Assembly: GCA_017522345.1 (NCBI GenBank)
Contig: JAFWZN010000008.1
Span: 1-64,000 of the forward strand
Origin: Clostridia bacterium
GTDB lineage: Bacteria > Bacillota > Clostridia > Christensenellales > Aristaeellaceae
Direction of reading: 5' to 3'
DNA: 64,000 bases
Part shown: positions 35,894-44,210 of the stretch, piece by piece
How positions within the stretch are numbered: position 1 is the stretch's first letter
Layout of the letters: the number at the start of each line of letters is the position of its first letter
The notes under the pieces: generated by a model
Told to the model about the DNA's origin: nothing
Databases searched by the model: none
Seen by the model: the letters and a program-made list of their open reading frames with translations, nothing else
Made by a program: the position numbers and the translations under genes

Positions 35894-37834
35894 TCACTTT
35901 TTATCAAGCATTCCAAGCGTTTTAATCATATAGTACAACACGCCGTCCTGCTCATTGCAGAACTCGTCAAAATATTCGCATCTGATTCCGTTTACGGTCA
36001 GCGGATACAGCCAGCAGACCGACGCGCTTCCGTCCTCATGGAACAGGCAAAGCGTGTTTCTTGCTCCGCTTTCCGCGCGGCGCAGATATTCCTGATCGCC
36101 CGTTACCTGCGCGTAGTGCCAAAACGCCACCGACGTATGAACCGACGCGGAGTGCGGCATTGTGTCTCCGTACATCAAGCGCTTTCCAAACCAATATCCG
36201 TCCCAATGGCGCAGGGACACGTCGTTTAAATGATAGCTGGGCTGATGTCCGTTGAAGCGATTGAGAACCGTCATGTGCAGCCTGCAGGACTCGGCAAGCT
36301 TCTCGTCATGGTTCAGCATCCACATCTGCGCCGTGAGATTCACCGCAGGCGTTACAATCGTCTGTTCGTATCGAACCTCGTGAATCGGGTAATTTAAGCC
36401 GTTTGCCGCAATTCTGTCCGCATGCTTTTTGAACATTTCCGAAATTTTTTCGGCGTCCTCATGCCGGCCCGCGCTTCTTAGCACTTCTACGGTTTCATAC
36501 ATCGTAAGTCCGTTGGGATAGAAGTTGTCGCCGCCGTTTTGATAATAAGGATACATCGCCCGCATCATGCTGTCCAGGAAATGCTCATCCTTCGTAAGCT
36601 TATAAAGCTCCATCATGAACATGCCCATCCACGGGCCGTTGTACAGGCGCTTAAACTGGGGATTTTTTCCAATTGTATTGTACACCATTCCGGTTTCCTC
36701 GTCAAAAAATTCGCGGGAAACGTAGCGGTAGTACTTCATCAGGCTTTCATAAATGTGTTCGTCCGGACGGTACTGCAAATATTTTGCAATCAGAATGCCC
36801 ATCACAAGTCTTTCGCGGGAGGCATTGAAGTCCGGGAACAGCTCGTCAAAGATCAGGCACTTGTCCTGTTTGTCGTAAATCATGTACGCGCCGTCAAGCG
36901 CGCTTTTGCTGTTATGATACTGCTGCTTGTCTACGATAAAGTTTACGCGTCTTTTTACAAGCTCCTCAAAGGGAATCTGTACGAAAAATTCTGCGATCGT
37001 TTCCAAATTGCCCGATTTTATGACAAACCGGTGATCGCCTCTGCGCTTGGGAAGGTAATCTACATAGGTTTTTCCGCCTTTTGTCTGGGTTTGAATGGCT
37101 TCGCCGTCCAAAGACACGCATGCGTTTTCTTTATTAATGGAAAAACGAATGCGCTCTCCTTCAAAGAGGGTATACTGATCGGCGTTTACGAGAATTACGG
37201 AAGGGTATTTTTCGATTTCGTCATAGAAACGGCCGGTTTCGTAGAAGAAAAGCTCCCATTCCAGCGTCATTTCCTCGCCCGGCCTTAGATCAAAGGGGGA
37301 AGGATGCATGATGAAGTCGCCGCGATCGTCGCTGCCGTGCTCAAAGGGGCGCTCAACGCTGTAGCTGTCGAGGCTTCCCTCAGTCAGAACCATCGCAAGG
37401 CCGAAATCGCACGGGCCCATTTTCACAGCGTCAACATAGGAGGTGTTGCGTCCGCACCAAATGTGCGCCGCGCACCTTTCCGTCATGCTGATCGGAGCGA
37501 TTTCGTAGTTATCGTTGAAGGTCGTATAAATGCCGACTGCGCCGCGATTGAAAAACACATCCACGTCAAGGCGGCCGCGAAGCACATAACGCTCGTGATA
37601 ACGGTTGTCAGACAGCCATCTGTTTGCGGTAATCTCCAGATGCTTTGTCCTGTACACGCACTCGACGCCGTTTTCCTTTTCGGTTATGGAAACAAGCTCT
37701 CCGTTTTTGACCGTGCCCCAAACAGACGCGCCCTCTACCCAATTCATATGGTTAGGATCCGCTTGGTTTACAAGGGATTTAAGTCCGCCCGTAGCCAAAT
37801 CATACTGAACTTCAATGATGTTCTTCATATTCAT
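35894..37834 (-). CDS. Six-hairpin glycosidase-like protein, family not assigned
   Basis: 646 residues, no signal peptide. Residues 1-195 are beta-rich (HLEITANRWLSDNRYHERYVLRG; MTLEWELFFYE), then a small Ig-like piece (about 200-280). Residues 300-640 form repeated helix pairs as in an (alpha/alpha)6 toroid: YNGPWMGMFMMELYKLTKDEHFLDSMMRAMYPYY, VTPAVNLTAQMWMLNHDEKLAESC and HWDGYWFGKRLMYGDTMPHSASVHTSVAF. This layout occurs in several glycosidase and polysaccharide lyase families; I cannot assign one. AAAGAGGGAGCAT precedes the ATG. Encoded between the binding protein and ThuA, it probably cuts the imported oligosaccharide. Confidence 0.6.
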   Translation of the reverse strand: MNMKNIIEVQYDLATGGLKSLVNQADPNHMNWVEGASVWGTVKNGELVSITEKENGVECVYRTKHLEITANRWLSDNRYHERYVLRGRLDVDVFFNRGAVGIYTTFNDNYEIAPISMTERCAAHIWCGRNTSYVDAVKMGPCDFGLAMVLTEGSLDSYSVERPFEHGSDDRGDFIMHPSPFDLRPGEEMTLEWELFFYETGRFYDEIEKYPSVILVNADQYTLFEGERIRFSINKENACVSLDGEAIQTQTKGGKTYVDYLPKRRGDHRFVIKSGNLETIAEFFVQIPFEELVKRRVNFIVDKQQYHNSKSALDGAYMIYDKQDKCLIFDELFPDFNASRERLVMGILIAKYLQYRPDEHIYESLMKYYRYVSREFFDEETGMVYNTIGKNPQFKRLYNGPWMGMFMMELYKLTKDEHFLDSMMRAMYPYYQNGGDNFYPNGLTMYETVEVLRSAGRHEDAEKISEMFKKHADRIAANGLNYPIHEVRYEQTIVTPAVNLTAQMWMLNHDEKLAESCRLHMTVLNRFNGHQPSYHLNDVSLRHWDGYWFGKRLMYGDTMPHSASVHTSVAFWHYAQVTGDQEYLRRAESGARNTLCLFHEDGSASVCWLYPLTVNGIRCEYFDEFCNEQDGVLYYMIKTLGMLDKK

Positions 37835-37854
37835 ATGCTCCCTCTTTTAAAATA

Positions 37855-37878
37855 CCCGCGCGCGTAAACGCGCGCGGG
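37855..37878 (-). other. GC-only hairpin after the binding-protein gene
   Basis: A perfect 10-bp stem of only G and C, CCCGCGCGCG (37855-37864) with CGCGCGCGGG (37869-37878), loop TAAA. On the minus strand TATTTTAAAA follows. It may act as a partial terminator that keeps the upstream importer genes at higher level than the enzymes downstream. Confidence 0.6.
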
Positions 37879-37902
37879 CAGGAAATTGGGAATAATCGCG
37901 AT

Positions 37903-39510
37903 TTAGAAATCGTTGGTCAGCTTGGCCTGGTATACTTCGATGTAGTAATCATAGCCGTAAGCTTCGAGCTCGGCAACATAAGCATCCCAGCTTTCGTCGG
38001 TAACGCCGTTGATGATGGCGTCAGCGCGGAAAGCGACGATGAAGTCGCTCATGCCTTCGGTCGCGAAAGCGAGCTTCTCGTTTACATCAGCGGGGATGAC
38101 GTAGTTGGACATCCAGTCGGAGAAGTTCTCTTCGCCGATGGCTTCCTGACCAAGCTTACGCATCCAGCCCTGAACCATGACTTCGCCTTCAGCGGGCGGG
38201 GCATAGCTGGTGTTGGTGTCGATTACCGGGAACCAGGAGTCCATGTAGAAGGCGGCGCCGGGCATCGTCCAGTCAAAGCCTTCCATGCCGTACTCTTCGA
38301 AGATTCTCAGAGCGTCTTCTTCGGTGTAGGTGTGTACCTGATGGGTTACGCCGTCCTCAGCGAACTCCCAGCAGAGGCCTTCGGGGCCGCGGCCGGTGAG
38401 CCAGCGCATTTCTTCGCTGGAGAGATAGTCCCACCAACGCAGAGCCGCTTCCTTATGCTTGGAGCTCTCGGCGATCTGGAAACCAAAGGTCATGCTGACG
38501 GGGTTGTTGGAGGGGAAGAGATACTCGTATTCGTCAGAGGCGAGTACGGGCAGCGGATAGCACTCGAGGGCATCCGGTACGGTGCCCCAGAAGCCGTGGG
38601 GAGACCATGCGGCATAGCAGCCAACCAGCTTGCTCTTTACGTTGGCGTTGTACTGGTCACCGGTCTGGGTGAAGCCTTCGGGATTGACGAGGCCTTCAGC
38701 ATAGAGCTGATGGAACCACTCGAGGAACGCGCGGTAAGCTTCGGTATTGACGGTGGGCTCTACAACGCCGTCCTTAACGATGTAATAATCCCAATCGGAG
38801 ATGCTGCCTACGCCGAAGGGGATCGCCCAGCGCATGAGGTTGCCATTGGAGAAATCGAGCGGCATCTCGTTGTCGGGATCGCCGTCGCCGTTGGCGTCTT
38901 CTTCCTTGAAGGCAACGAGTACATCGTAGAACTCGTCGATGGTGGTGGGCATTTCAAGGCCGAGGTTCTCGAGCCAGTCAATGCGGATGTACATGAGGTT
39001 GCCGGGGATGTTGCCGGGGTTGGAATACATACCGGTCAGCAGGCGGCGGATGCTGCCGTCGTTCTCGGTGAGGTCGTCCCAGTTGACGCCGAAGGAGTTG
39101 TAGTAGTCTACAACGGTGGGCGCCCACTCTTCGAGCATGCCGGACAGGTCGGCGAACAGAGCCATGTTCTTCTCGTACAGGTTTCCGAGGCTGCACAGGA
39201 AGATGTCGGGCATGTCGTCGCCGGAGGCGAGCATGGTGGAAAGCTGCGCTTCAACGTCGGTGGTCATTTCGATGAATTCGAAATTCAGGCCGGTTTCGGC
39301 AACAGACTTGGTAACGAAGGGCTTTGCATTGTAGGAGGTGGACTGGTCGCCGGTGTGGCGGGAAACCGCAACGCGGAGGGTGATCGGTTCGGCAGCGATG
39401 GCAAGACCGGTCTTGTAAACGCCGTTCTCGATTTCAGCGGGAACTTCCGCGAAGGAAGCGAAGCTGAGCATCACGCAGATAACCATGATCAGAGAAAGGA
39501 ACTTCTTCAT
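37903..39510 (-). CDS. Sugar ABC transporter solute-binding protein (LplA-like)
   Basis: 535 residues. Signal peptide MKKFLSLIMVICVMLSFASF ending FA|EVPAEI, no lipobox. The mature protein starts ITLRVAVSRHTGDQSTSYNAKPFV and carries sugar-binding-protein features such as DMPDIFLCSLGNLYEKNMALFADLSG, WLENLGLEMPTTIDEFYDVL and FPSNNPVSMTFGF. Large binding proteins of this size serve LplB/LplC permeases. AAGGAGAGTACCACT precedes the ATG. It follows the permease pair by 109 bp and is followed by a GC-rich hairpin. Substrate inferred only from neighbours: a glycan yielding fucose-, rhamnose- or arabinose-like sugars or sugar acids. Confidence 0.87.
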   Translation of the reverse strand: MKKFLSLIMVICVMLSFASFAEVPAEIENGVYKTGLAIAAEPITLRVAVSRHTGDQSTSYNAKPFVTKSVAETGLNFEFIEMTTDVEAQLSTMLASGDDMPDIFLCSLGNLYEKNMALFADLSGMLEEWAPTVVDYYNSFGVNWDDLTENDGSIRRLLTGMYSNPGNIPGNLMYIRIDWLENLGLEMPTTIDEFYDVLVAFKEEDANGDGDPDNEMPLDFSNGNLMRWAIPFGVGSISDWDYYIVKDGVVEPTVNTEAYRAFLEWFHQLYAEGLVNPEGFTQTGDQYNANVKSKLVGCYAAWSPHGFWGTVPDALECYPLPVLASDEYEYLFPSNNPVSMTFGFQIAESSKHKEAALRWWDYLSSEEMRWLTGRGPEGLCWEFAEDGVTHQVHTYTEEDALRIFEEYGMEGFDWTMPGAAFYMDSWFPVIDTNTSYAPPAEGEVMVQGWMRKLGQEAIGEENFSDWMSNYVIPADVNEKLAFATEGMSDFIVAFRADAIINGVTDESWDAYVAELEAYGYDYYIEVYQAKLTNDF

Positions 39511-39619
39511 AGTGGTACTCTCCTTCTTTTAATAATGAGTCGTTGGTGGTATCACCTTGGGGAACCATTTGTCTTTGCCTGCGCATCACTCCTTGTATGA
39601 ATTCAATACACAACATCGG

Positions 39620-40528
39620 TCAGCCTTTCAGCGAACCGATCATTACGCCCTTAACAAAGTACTTCTGAAGGAAGGGGTAGATACACATGATGGGAAGCGT
39701 GGATACAACGATGACCGCGTATTTGATGATGGCCAGAAGGCGCTGATACTTTTCCATTTCCTCGGCGTTTTCCGTCTGCTGCGTAACCGTTTCGGCGTTT
39801 ACCAGCAGAATTTCGCGCAGGAACAGGGACAGCGGCTTTTTATCGGAATCCTGAAGATAGAGCATGGGGCTGAAGTAGCTGTTCCAGTGGCCTACGATCA
39901 GATACAGGGAAAGAACGGCGATGATGGCCTTGGAAAGCGGAACGACCATTGTGAAGAAGAATCTTCCGTAGCCGCAGCCGTCGATAAACGCCGCGTCCAT
40001 CAGATCGGTTGGAATGGTGCTGTTTAAGAATGTTCGCGTGAGTATGATGTTGTAAACCGACACCATGCTCATCATTATGATGATCGTTCGCGTGTTGATA
40101 AGGCCGAGGTTCTTTACCAGCAGGTAGAAGGGAATCAGACCGCCGCCGAAATACATGGTGAATACCATAAAGCCCATGATCGCGCCGCGGCCGGGCAGCG
40201 TTTTGATAAACAGACCGTAGCCCGCCATCAGGCTGACCGTTACGCCCGCCAGCGCGCCAACGCCGGCATAGAAAATGGTGTTGGCATAGCCGAGCCAGAT
40301 GCGCTGCTCGCCCCATACGTACTCGTAGCCCAGCGTGTGGAAGCCCTTGGGCCAAAGCAGAAGATCGCCGGAGTTTACATATACGGAGTCCGAAACGGAT
40401 GCGATAACGACGAAATACACGGGGTAAACCATGATTAAGAACAGGATTGATAACAACAGGTAGTTAAAAAAGAGGAAAACCAGATCGCTCTTCGTTTTGC
40501 GAATCGCATTTTTACGTGTGCGTGCCAT
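39620..40528 (-). CDS. Carbohydrate ABC transporter permease (LplC type)
   Basis: 302 residues from MARTRKNAIRKTKSDL; GAGGAGGAAAAGAA precedes the ATG. Six membrane segments; the EAA loop is DLMDAAFIDGCGYGRFFFTMVVPLS, with Cys at a usually small position. The C-terminal KYFVKGVMIGSLKG tail is typical. Pairs with 40543-41466, 14 bp upstream. Confidence 0.9.
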   Translation of the reverse strand: MARTRKNAIRKTKSDLVFLFFNYLLLSILFLIMVYPVYFVVIASVSDSVYVNSGDLLLWPKGFHTLGYEYVWGEQRIWLGYANTIFYAGVGALAGVTVSLMAGYGLFIKTLPGRGAIMGFMVFTMYFGGGLIPFYLLVKNLGLINTRTIIIMMSMVSVYNIILTRTFLNSTIPTDLMDAAFIDGCGYGRFFFTMVVPLSKAIIAVLSLYLIVGHWNSYFSPMLYLQDSDKKPLSLFLREILLVNAETVTQQTENAEEMEKYQRLLAIIKYAVIVVSTLPIMCIYPFLQKYFVKGVMIGSLKG

Positions 40529-40542
40529 TTCTTTTCCTCCTC

Positions 40543-41466
40543 TCACCACAGGCTCGTTCCGGTCAGCTTGTCGGCAATTTTGTTTACAAGGACCAGGAGA
40601 ATAAAGTTGACAACGTTGTTGAACAGACCGATTGCGGAAGAATAGCTGAAGTTCTGATCGATCAGACCCATCTTATAGGTGTAGGTTGCAATAACTTCGG
40701 AGGTATCGCCGTTTAATGCGTTCTGCATCAGATAAACCTTTTCAAAGCCTACGCCCATGATGCTTCCGAAGTTCAAAATCAGAAGGATAACCATCGTGGG
40801 CATGATGCAGGGAATATCGATGTGGCGCATGCGCTTTAAGATGGTCGCGCCGTCGATGATCGCCGCCTCATGCAGCTCGGGGCTTACGGAGGACAGCGCC
40901 GCAACGTAGATGATCGCGCCCCAGCCTACGCCCTGCCATACGCCCGACCACACGTATACATGGCGGAAGTATTCGGGCTTACCCATGAAGTAGACGGTGT
41001 TTCCCGTAAAGAACTTGATGATGGTATTGACAAAACCGTTCTGAGGCGAAAGGAACGCAACCACCATACCGACCATAACAACCGTTGATATGAAGTGCGG
41101 AAGATACGAGGCCGTCTGAATCACGCGCTTGAACTTGTCCGCCGCGTAGTTCAGCATCAGCGCCAGAACAATCGGCATCGGGAATCCGGCGACAAGACTG
41201 TAAACGCTCAGAATCAAAGTGTTGGGCAGGATCTTTCCAAACATTCTGGACTGGAAGAAACGCTGGAACCAGTCCAATCCGACCCATTCGCTTCCGGTGA
41301 TGCCTTCAATGATGGTGTAATCTCTGAACGCAATCTGAATGCCGTACATCGGACCATAGCAGAATATTGCAATGTACAAAACAGCAGGCGCTAAAAACAG
41401 ATATACTACCCAGTGCTCAAGAATCCGTTTCAAAAGGCTTTTTTTGTGAACCTTCATGTTTTCCAT
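40543..41466 (-). CDS. Carbohydrate ABC transporter permease (LplB type)
   Basis: 307 residues, first gene of the operon reading down to 34046. Basic start MENMKVHKKSLLKRILEHW, six membrane segments, EAA loop LHEAAIIDGATILKRMRHIDIPCI. Initiation could also be at Met4; AAAGGAG lies 13 bases before the first ATG. Regulated from the promoter at 41595-41623, next to a candidate AraC site. Confidence 0.9.
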   Translation of the reverse strand: MENMKVHKKSLLKRILEHWVVYLFLAPAVLYIAIFCYGPMYGIQIAFRDYTIIEGITGSEWVGLDWFQRFFQSRMFGKILPNTLILSVYSLVAGFPMPIVLALMLNYAADKFKRVIQTASYLPHFISTVVMVGMVVAFLSPQNGFVNTIIKFFTGNTVYFMGKPEYFRHVYVWSGVWQGVGWGAIIYVAALSSVSPELHEAAIIDGATILKRMRHIDIPCIMPTMVILLILNFGSIMGVGFEKVYLMQNALNGDTSEVIATYTYKMGLIDQNFSYSSAIGLFNNVVNFILLVLVNKIADKLTGTSLW

Positions 41467-41594
41467 GCCTTTTGCTTCACTCCTTTTCAGAAAAATGTCA
41501 ACACCGTATCGAAAAGCACGTTTCGGGGAACGGAAATCCGATGAAGCAGCCTCCGCCTTTAGCGCCGCATAGGCTATCCGTATGTTATGTTTTT

Positions 41595-41623
41595 ATTATA
41601 TCCAATTCTACCTCAAATGTTAA
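41595..41623 (-). promoter_or_regulatory. Promoter of the importer operon (41466 to 34046)
   Basis: On the minus strand TTAACA (41618-41623), 17 bases, TATAAT (41595-41600). The ATCCTGCTA word ends the region directly upstream, as expected for an AraC-type activator. Confidence 0.68.
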
Positions 41624-41629
41624 TGAACA

Positions 41630-41639
41630 ATCCTGCTAT
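41630..41639. promoter_or_regulatory. Candidate AraC-type site upstream of the importer operon
   Basis: ATCCTGCTAT, seven bases upstream of the -35 of the leftward promoter. Related words occur at 42562, 42581 and 55350. Confidence 0.45.
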
Positions 41640-41753
41640 TATACTGTACAAACCTGTCAAATGATTCATAAAATTAGTTGCTTTTTTATCTCAATCTATT
41701 AAAGTGTGTTCAAGGTGAAAACTGCACAATAAAAAACGCACACGAATTCTTAT

Positions 41754-41801
41754 ATGAAAAGAGCTTATGCAAAATCCACGTTTTTGCATAAACCCTTTTC
41801 A
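41754..41801 (-). terminator. Long hairpin after the DUF4867 gene
   Basis: TATGAAAAG, then TTATGCAAAA, pair with TTTTGCATAA and CTTTTCATA on the far side with few mismatches, giving a stem of about 20 bp a few bases after the stop. The T-run is not immediate, so termination is likely but not certain. Confidence 0.55.
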
Positions 41802-41804
41802 TAA

Positions 41805-42473
41805 TCAGATATTCAGCTCCCAGTTAGGGCCGGTGATGCCGGGAAACGCGCCGTTTGCAGCGTTTTTAGAATCCACATGCGCGGTCAGCCATTTTCCAAC
41901 CGCCCAGAGAAGCTTCTCTTCACCAGCCGCCTCGGTATTCACCGCGTCAAGCGCGCCGTTCACGCCGTCCTCCAGCACGACAAGGCAGTTAAAGCCATTT
42001 TCCTGCGTGCGGCAGGGCGCGTAGTGCATAACCAGAGGAAATACCTCGACAACCGTCATCGGCGGCAGGTAAAAAGCGACGACTTCATTGGAATCAAGGT
42101 ATCCGTCGTGAAGCTGGCAGGGAAGCGCGAGCATAAGAACGCAGCCGGTGGTTGAAAAATTCACTTCGCTGCACTTGTGATATTCCATGGCGTTCATGGT
42201 AAAGCCGTGGCCGTTGCAGTAGCCGGCTTCAACGGGCATCATGCCGAAGGCGGCTCTTCTGATTTTCGAAACTGCGTCAAGCGAAACCAGCTTTTCGTCA
42301 TTTGCGCGGTAGGTATTGCCCGTTTCGGGCATGATTGTTCCTTCCATTGCGTTTGCAAGCTCGGAAACATCGCCGATATCAAGAATTCGTCCATAGGGCG
42401 CAAATTCAGGATCGGTTACGCTGAAGATCTTCAGTCCCGGATTCTTTTCTCTAAGTTTTTTAAGCATTTCCAT
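41805..42473 (-). CDS. DUF4867 family protein
   Basis: 222 residues from MEMLKKLREKNPGLKIFSV; AAAGGAGGAAATAGG precedes this ATG and the longer open frame runs through promoter sequence. Conserved blocks include FAPYGRILD, PETGNTYRAN, PVEAGYCNGHGFTMNAMEYHKCSEVN, FYLPPMTVVEVFP and LHYAP-like HYAPC. The His/Glu/Cys spacing (GHGF..MEYHKCSEV) suggests a cupin-like metal site. The family is unnamed; its divergent pairing with a fucose/arabinose-type isomerase suggests a sugar isomerase or mutarotase role. Cytoplasmic. Transcribed alone from 42526. Confidence 0.72.
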   Translation of the reverse strand: MEMLKKLREKNPGLKIFSVTDPEFAPYGRILDIGDVSELANAMEGTIMPETGNTYRANDEKLVSLDAVSKIRRAAFGMMPVEAGYCNGHGFTMNAMEYHKCSEVNFSTTGCVLMLALPCQLHDGYLDSNEVVAFYLPPMTVVEVFPLVMHYAPCRTQENGFNCLVVLEDGVNGALDAVNTEAAGEEKLLWAVGKWLTAHVDSKNAANGAFPGITGPNWELNI

Positions 42474-42561
42474 CCTATTTCCTCCTTTGTGCCGAAAGCA
42501 ATTTTGGTAAATGACGTCCGGCTTCATTATACTGTATTTTTTCGTCCGCGAAAACGAGAAC

Positions 42562-42590
42562 ATTCTGCTGTAAATGTCCAATCCTGCTGT
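42562..42590. promoter_or_regulatory. Candidate AraC-type tandem sites
   Basis: ATTCTGCTG (42562-42570) and ATCCTGCTG (42581-42589), direct repeats 19 bases apart, upstream of the leftward DUF4867 promoter. Same motif and orientation as at 41630 and 55350. Confidence 0.5.
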
Positions 42591-42682
42591 TTTGCGCCAA
42601 AAGCGCATATCGCCGTGCGTTTTCTGCAAGAAAAAATGCGTTTTTTGCGCATTTTCAGCCCTTAAAATGACAGCATTCTCCA

Positions 42683-42711
42683 TTGACATATTTCTTTGGC
42701 TGGTGTATTCT
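42683..42711 (+). promoter_or_regulatory. Promoter of the sugar isomerase-aldolase operon
   Basis: TTGACA (42683-42688), 17 bases, TATTCT (42706-42711). Leader of about 90 bases. Confidence 0.72.
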
Positions 42712-42805
42712 GTGTGCAGGAAAGGGAAATCTTAACATTTATTGGCGCAATATCCATTGATTACACTTCTTCACCGGAAGCACAACACCAAAAGGAGGAT
42801 AATCC

Positions 42806-44197
42806 ATGCTGAACTTTCATGTAAAAATCGGTCTCATTCCCATCCGGCGCGATTGCACGCCTCGTCCCGGCGCATTCAATTGGGAAGTAGCGGAGGAACG
42901 CGGCCGCAGCATCGTTAAATACATCAAAGAGCATTATTCCAGCGAGAATGTTTCCTTCACGGATCTGAAGGGTGTAAACGACGTTGAATGCCTGTTCTCC
43001 GAAAACGATGTAGAAGCCGTCGTAAACAAAATGCGCGCCGAAAAGGTGGACGGCATTGTCATTATTAACGCCAACTTCGGAAACGAAGAGGTCGCCGCGC
43101 TCGTCACCAAGGAGCTGGGCCTTCCCGTGCTTCTGTGGGCGCCGCTGGATACCAGCTACGAGCCCAACGGCGTGCGCTTCACCGACAGCCAGTGCGGCGT
43201 ATTCGGCGTAAGCCGCCAGCTTCAGCGCAACAATATTCCCTTTACTTATGTGGAATGCTGCAGCGTCGATCACGAAATTTTCGCGCGCGGCATCGACCGC
43301 TTCTCCCGCGTCGTGTGCATGGTCAAAAACTTCCGCGGCATGCGCATTCTGCAGGTGGGTCTGCGCCCGAAGCCCTTCTCGAGCGTTATTTTTAACGAGG
43401 GCGAACTGATGCAGCGCTTCGGCATCCGCTGTATTCCCCTAAGCATGGCGCAGCTTGCCAGCCGCTACAACAAAATTCTCTTAGAATACGACGACGAGCT
43501 TGAAAAAGGCGCGGAGCTTCTCAGATCCCGCTACGAGCTTGATTCGGTTACGGAAGGAAAGCTCAAGAAAATCTACGCCTTCGTAATTCTTTATAAAAAT
43601 CTTACCGAGGAATTCGGCGTTCAGGCAATTTCCGCCGAATGCTGGTCCAGCATCGAGCTTGCCGTAGACGCAATGCCCTGCATCGCATACGGCATTTTGG
43701 CCGATATGGGCTATATCGTCAGCTGCGAAGCGGATATGCACGGCGCAATCACCATGGCGCTTCTCGCCTGCGCGTCTTTTGGAAAGAACCCCTCCTTCTT
43801 TGGCGAATTCACCGTCCGCCATCCCGAAAACCGCTGCGCAGAGCTGCTTTGGCATTGCGGCCAGTTCGCCTACAGCCTGAAAAAGCCCGGCGTTACCGCA
43901 AAGACCGTCACGCAGCGCCATTGGTTTGAAATCAAAAACAGCACCTACACCCTCGCCCGCATGGATCAGGACGACGGCAAATATATGCTCCTTGCCGGTA
44001 CCTGCAAAAGCACCGACGGCCCCGAAACCAACGGCACCTATCTGTGGGCGCATTTCGACAATCTGGACGCCTGGGAGCGCAAGCTCATCGAAGGCCCCTA
44101 CATTCACCACATGGCGGAGGTTGAAGGCGACTACACCGAGGAGCTCAGAGAATTCGTAAAATTCGTCCCGGGCCTCACCCTCGACACCGTAGAATAA
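42806..44197 (+). CDS. L-fucose/L-arabinose isomerase-like protein
   Basis: 463 residues of the FucI/AraA-like superfamily. N-terminal domain with KIGLIPIRRDCTPRPG and DGIVIINANFGNEE, middle domain LGLPVLLWAPLD, and C-terminal part with AISAECWSS, MPCIAYGILADMGYIVSCEADMHGAITMALL and WFEIKNSTYTLARMDQDDGKY. In this family Glu, Asp and His bind manganese for aldose-ketose conversion; SCEADMHG fits the Glu/Asp pair. The closest specific sugar is not clear. CAAAAGGAGGATAATCC precedes the ATG. An aldolase follows after 13 bp, so the ketose is probably phosphorylated by the PfkB kinase at 47267 and then cleaved. Confidence 0.82.
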   Translation: MLNFHVKIGLIPIRRDCTPRPGAFNWEVAEERGRSIVKYIKEHYSSENVSFTDLKGVNDVECLFSENDVEAVVNKMRAEKVDGIVIINANFGNEEVAALVTKELGLPVLLWAPLDTSYEPNGVRFTDSQCGVFGVSRQLQRNNIPFTYVECCSVDHEIFARGIDRFSRVVCMVKNFRGMRILQVGLRPKPFSSVIFNEGELMQRFGIRCIPLSMAQLASRYNKILLEYDDELEKGAELLRSRYELDSVTEGKLKKIYAFVILYKNLTEEFGVQAISAECWSSIELAVDAMPCIAYGILADMGYIVSCEADMHGAITMALLACASFGKNPSFFGEFTVRHPENRCAELLWHCGQFAYSLKKPGVTAKTVTQRHWFEIKNSTYTLARMDQDDGKYMLLAGTCKSTDGPETNGTYLWAHFDNLDAWERKLIEGPYIHHMAEVEGDYTEELREFVKFVPGLTLDTVE

Positions 44198-44210
44198 GGA
44201 GGATCGGGCC

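Larger units (their letters stand above)
41467..41804. other. Control region upstream of the importer operon
   Basis: Contains the leftward promoter (41595-41623), a candidate AraC word (41630-41639) and, at the right end, a long hairpin after the DUF4867 gene (41754-41801). No gene is seen. Confidence 0.6.
42474..42805. other. Divergent control region between DUF4867 and the sugar isomerase
   Basis: Contains a minus-strand -10 TATAAT (42526-42531, weak -35), two candidate AraC words (42562 and 42581), and the rightward promoter (42683-42711). No gene is seen. Confidence 0.65.

Noticed and set aside
38332..39600. Long rightward open frame opposite a binding-protein gene
   Set aside because: Same pattern as other antisense shadows; no start signal.
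41641..41660. TTGACA and TATAAT close together upstream of the importer operon
   Set aside because: The spacing on the minus strand is only 11 bases, too short for a sigma-A promoter; the pair at 41595-41623 fits better.
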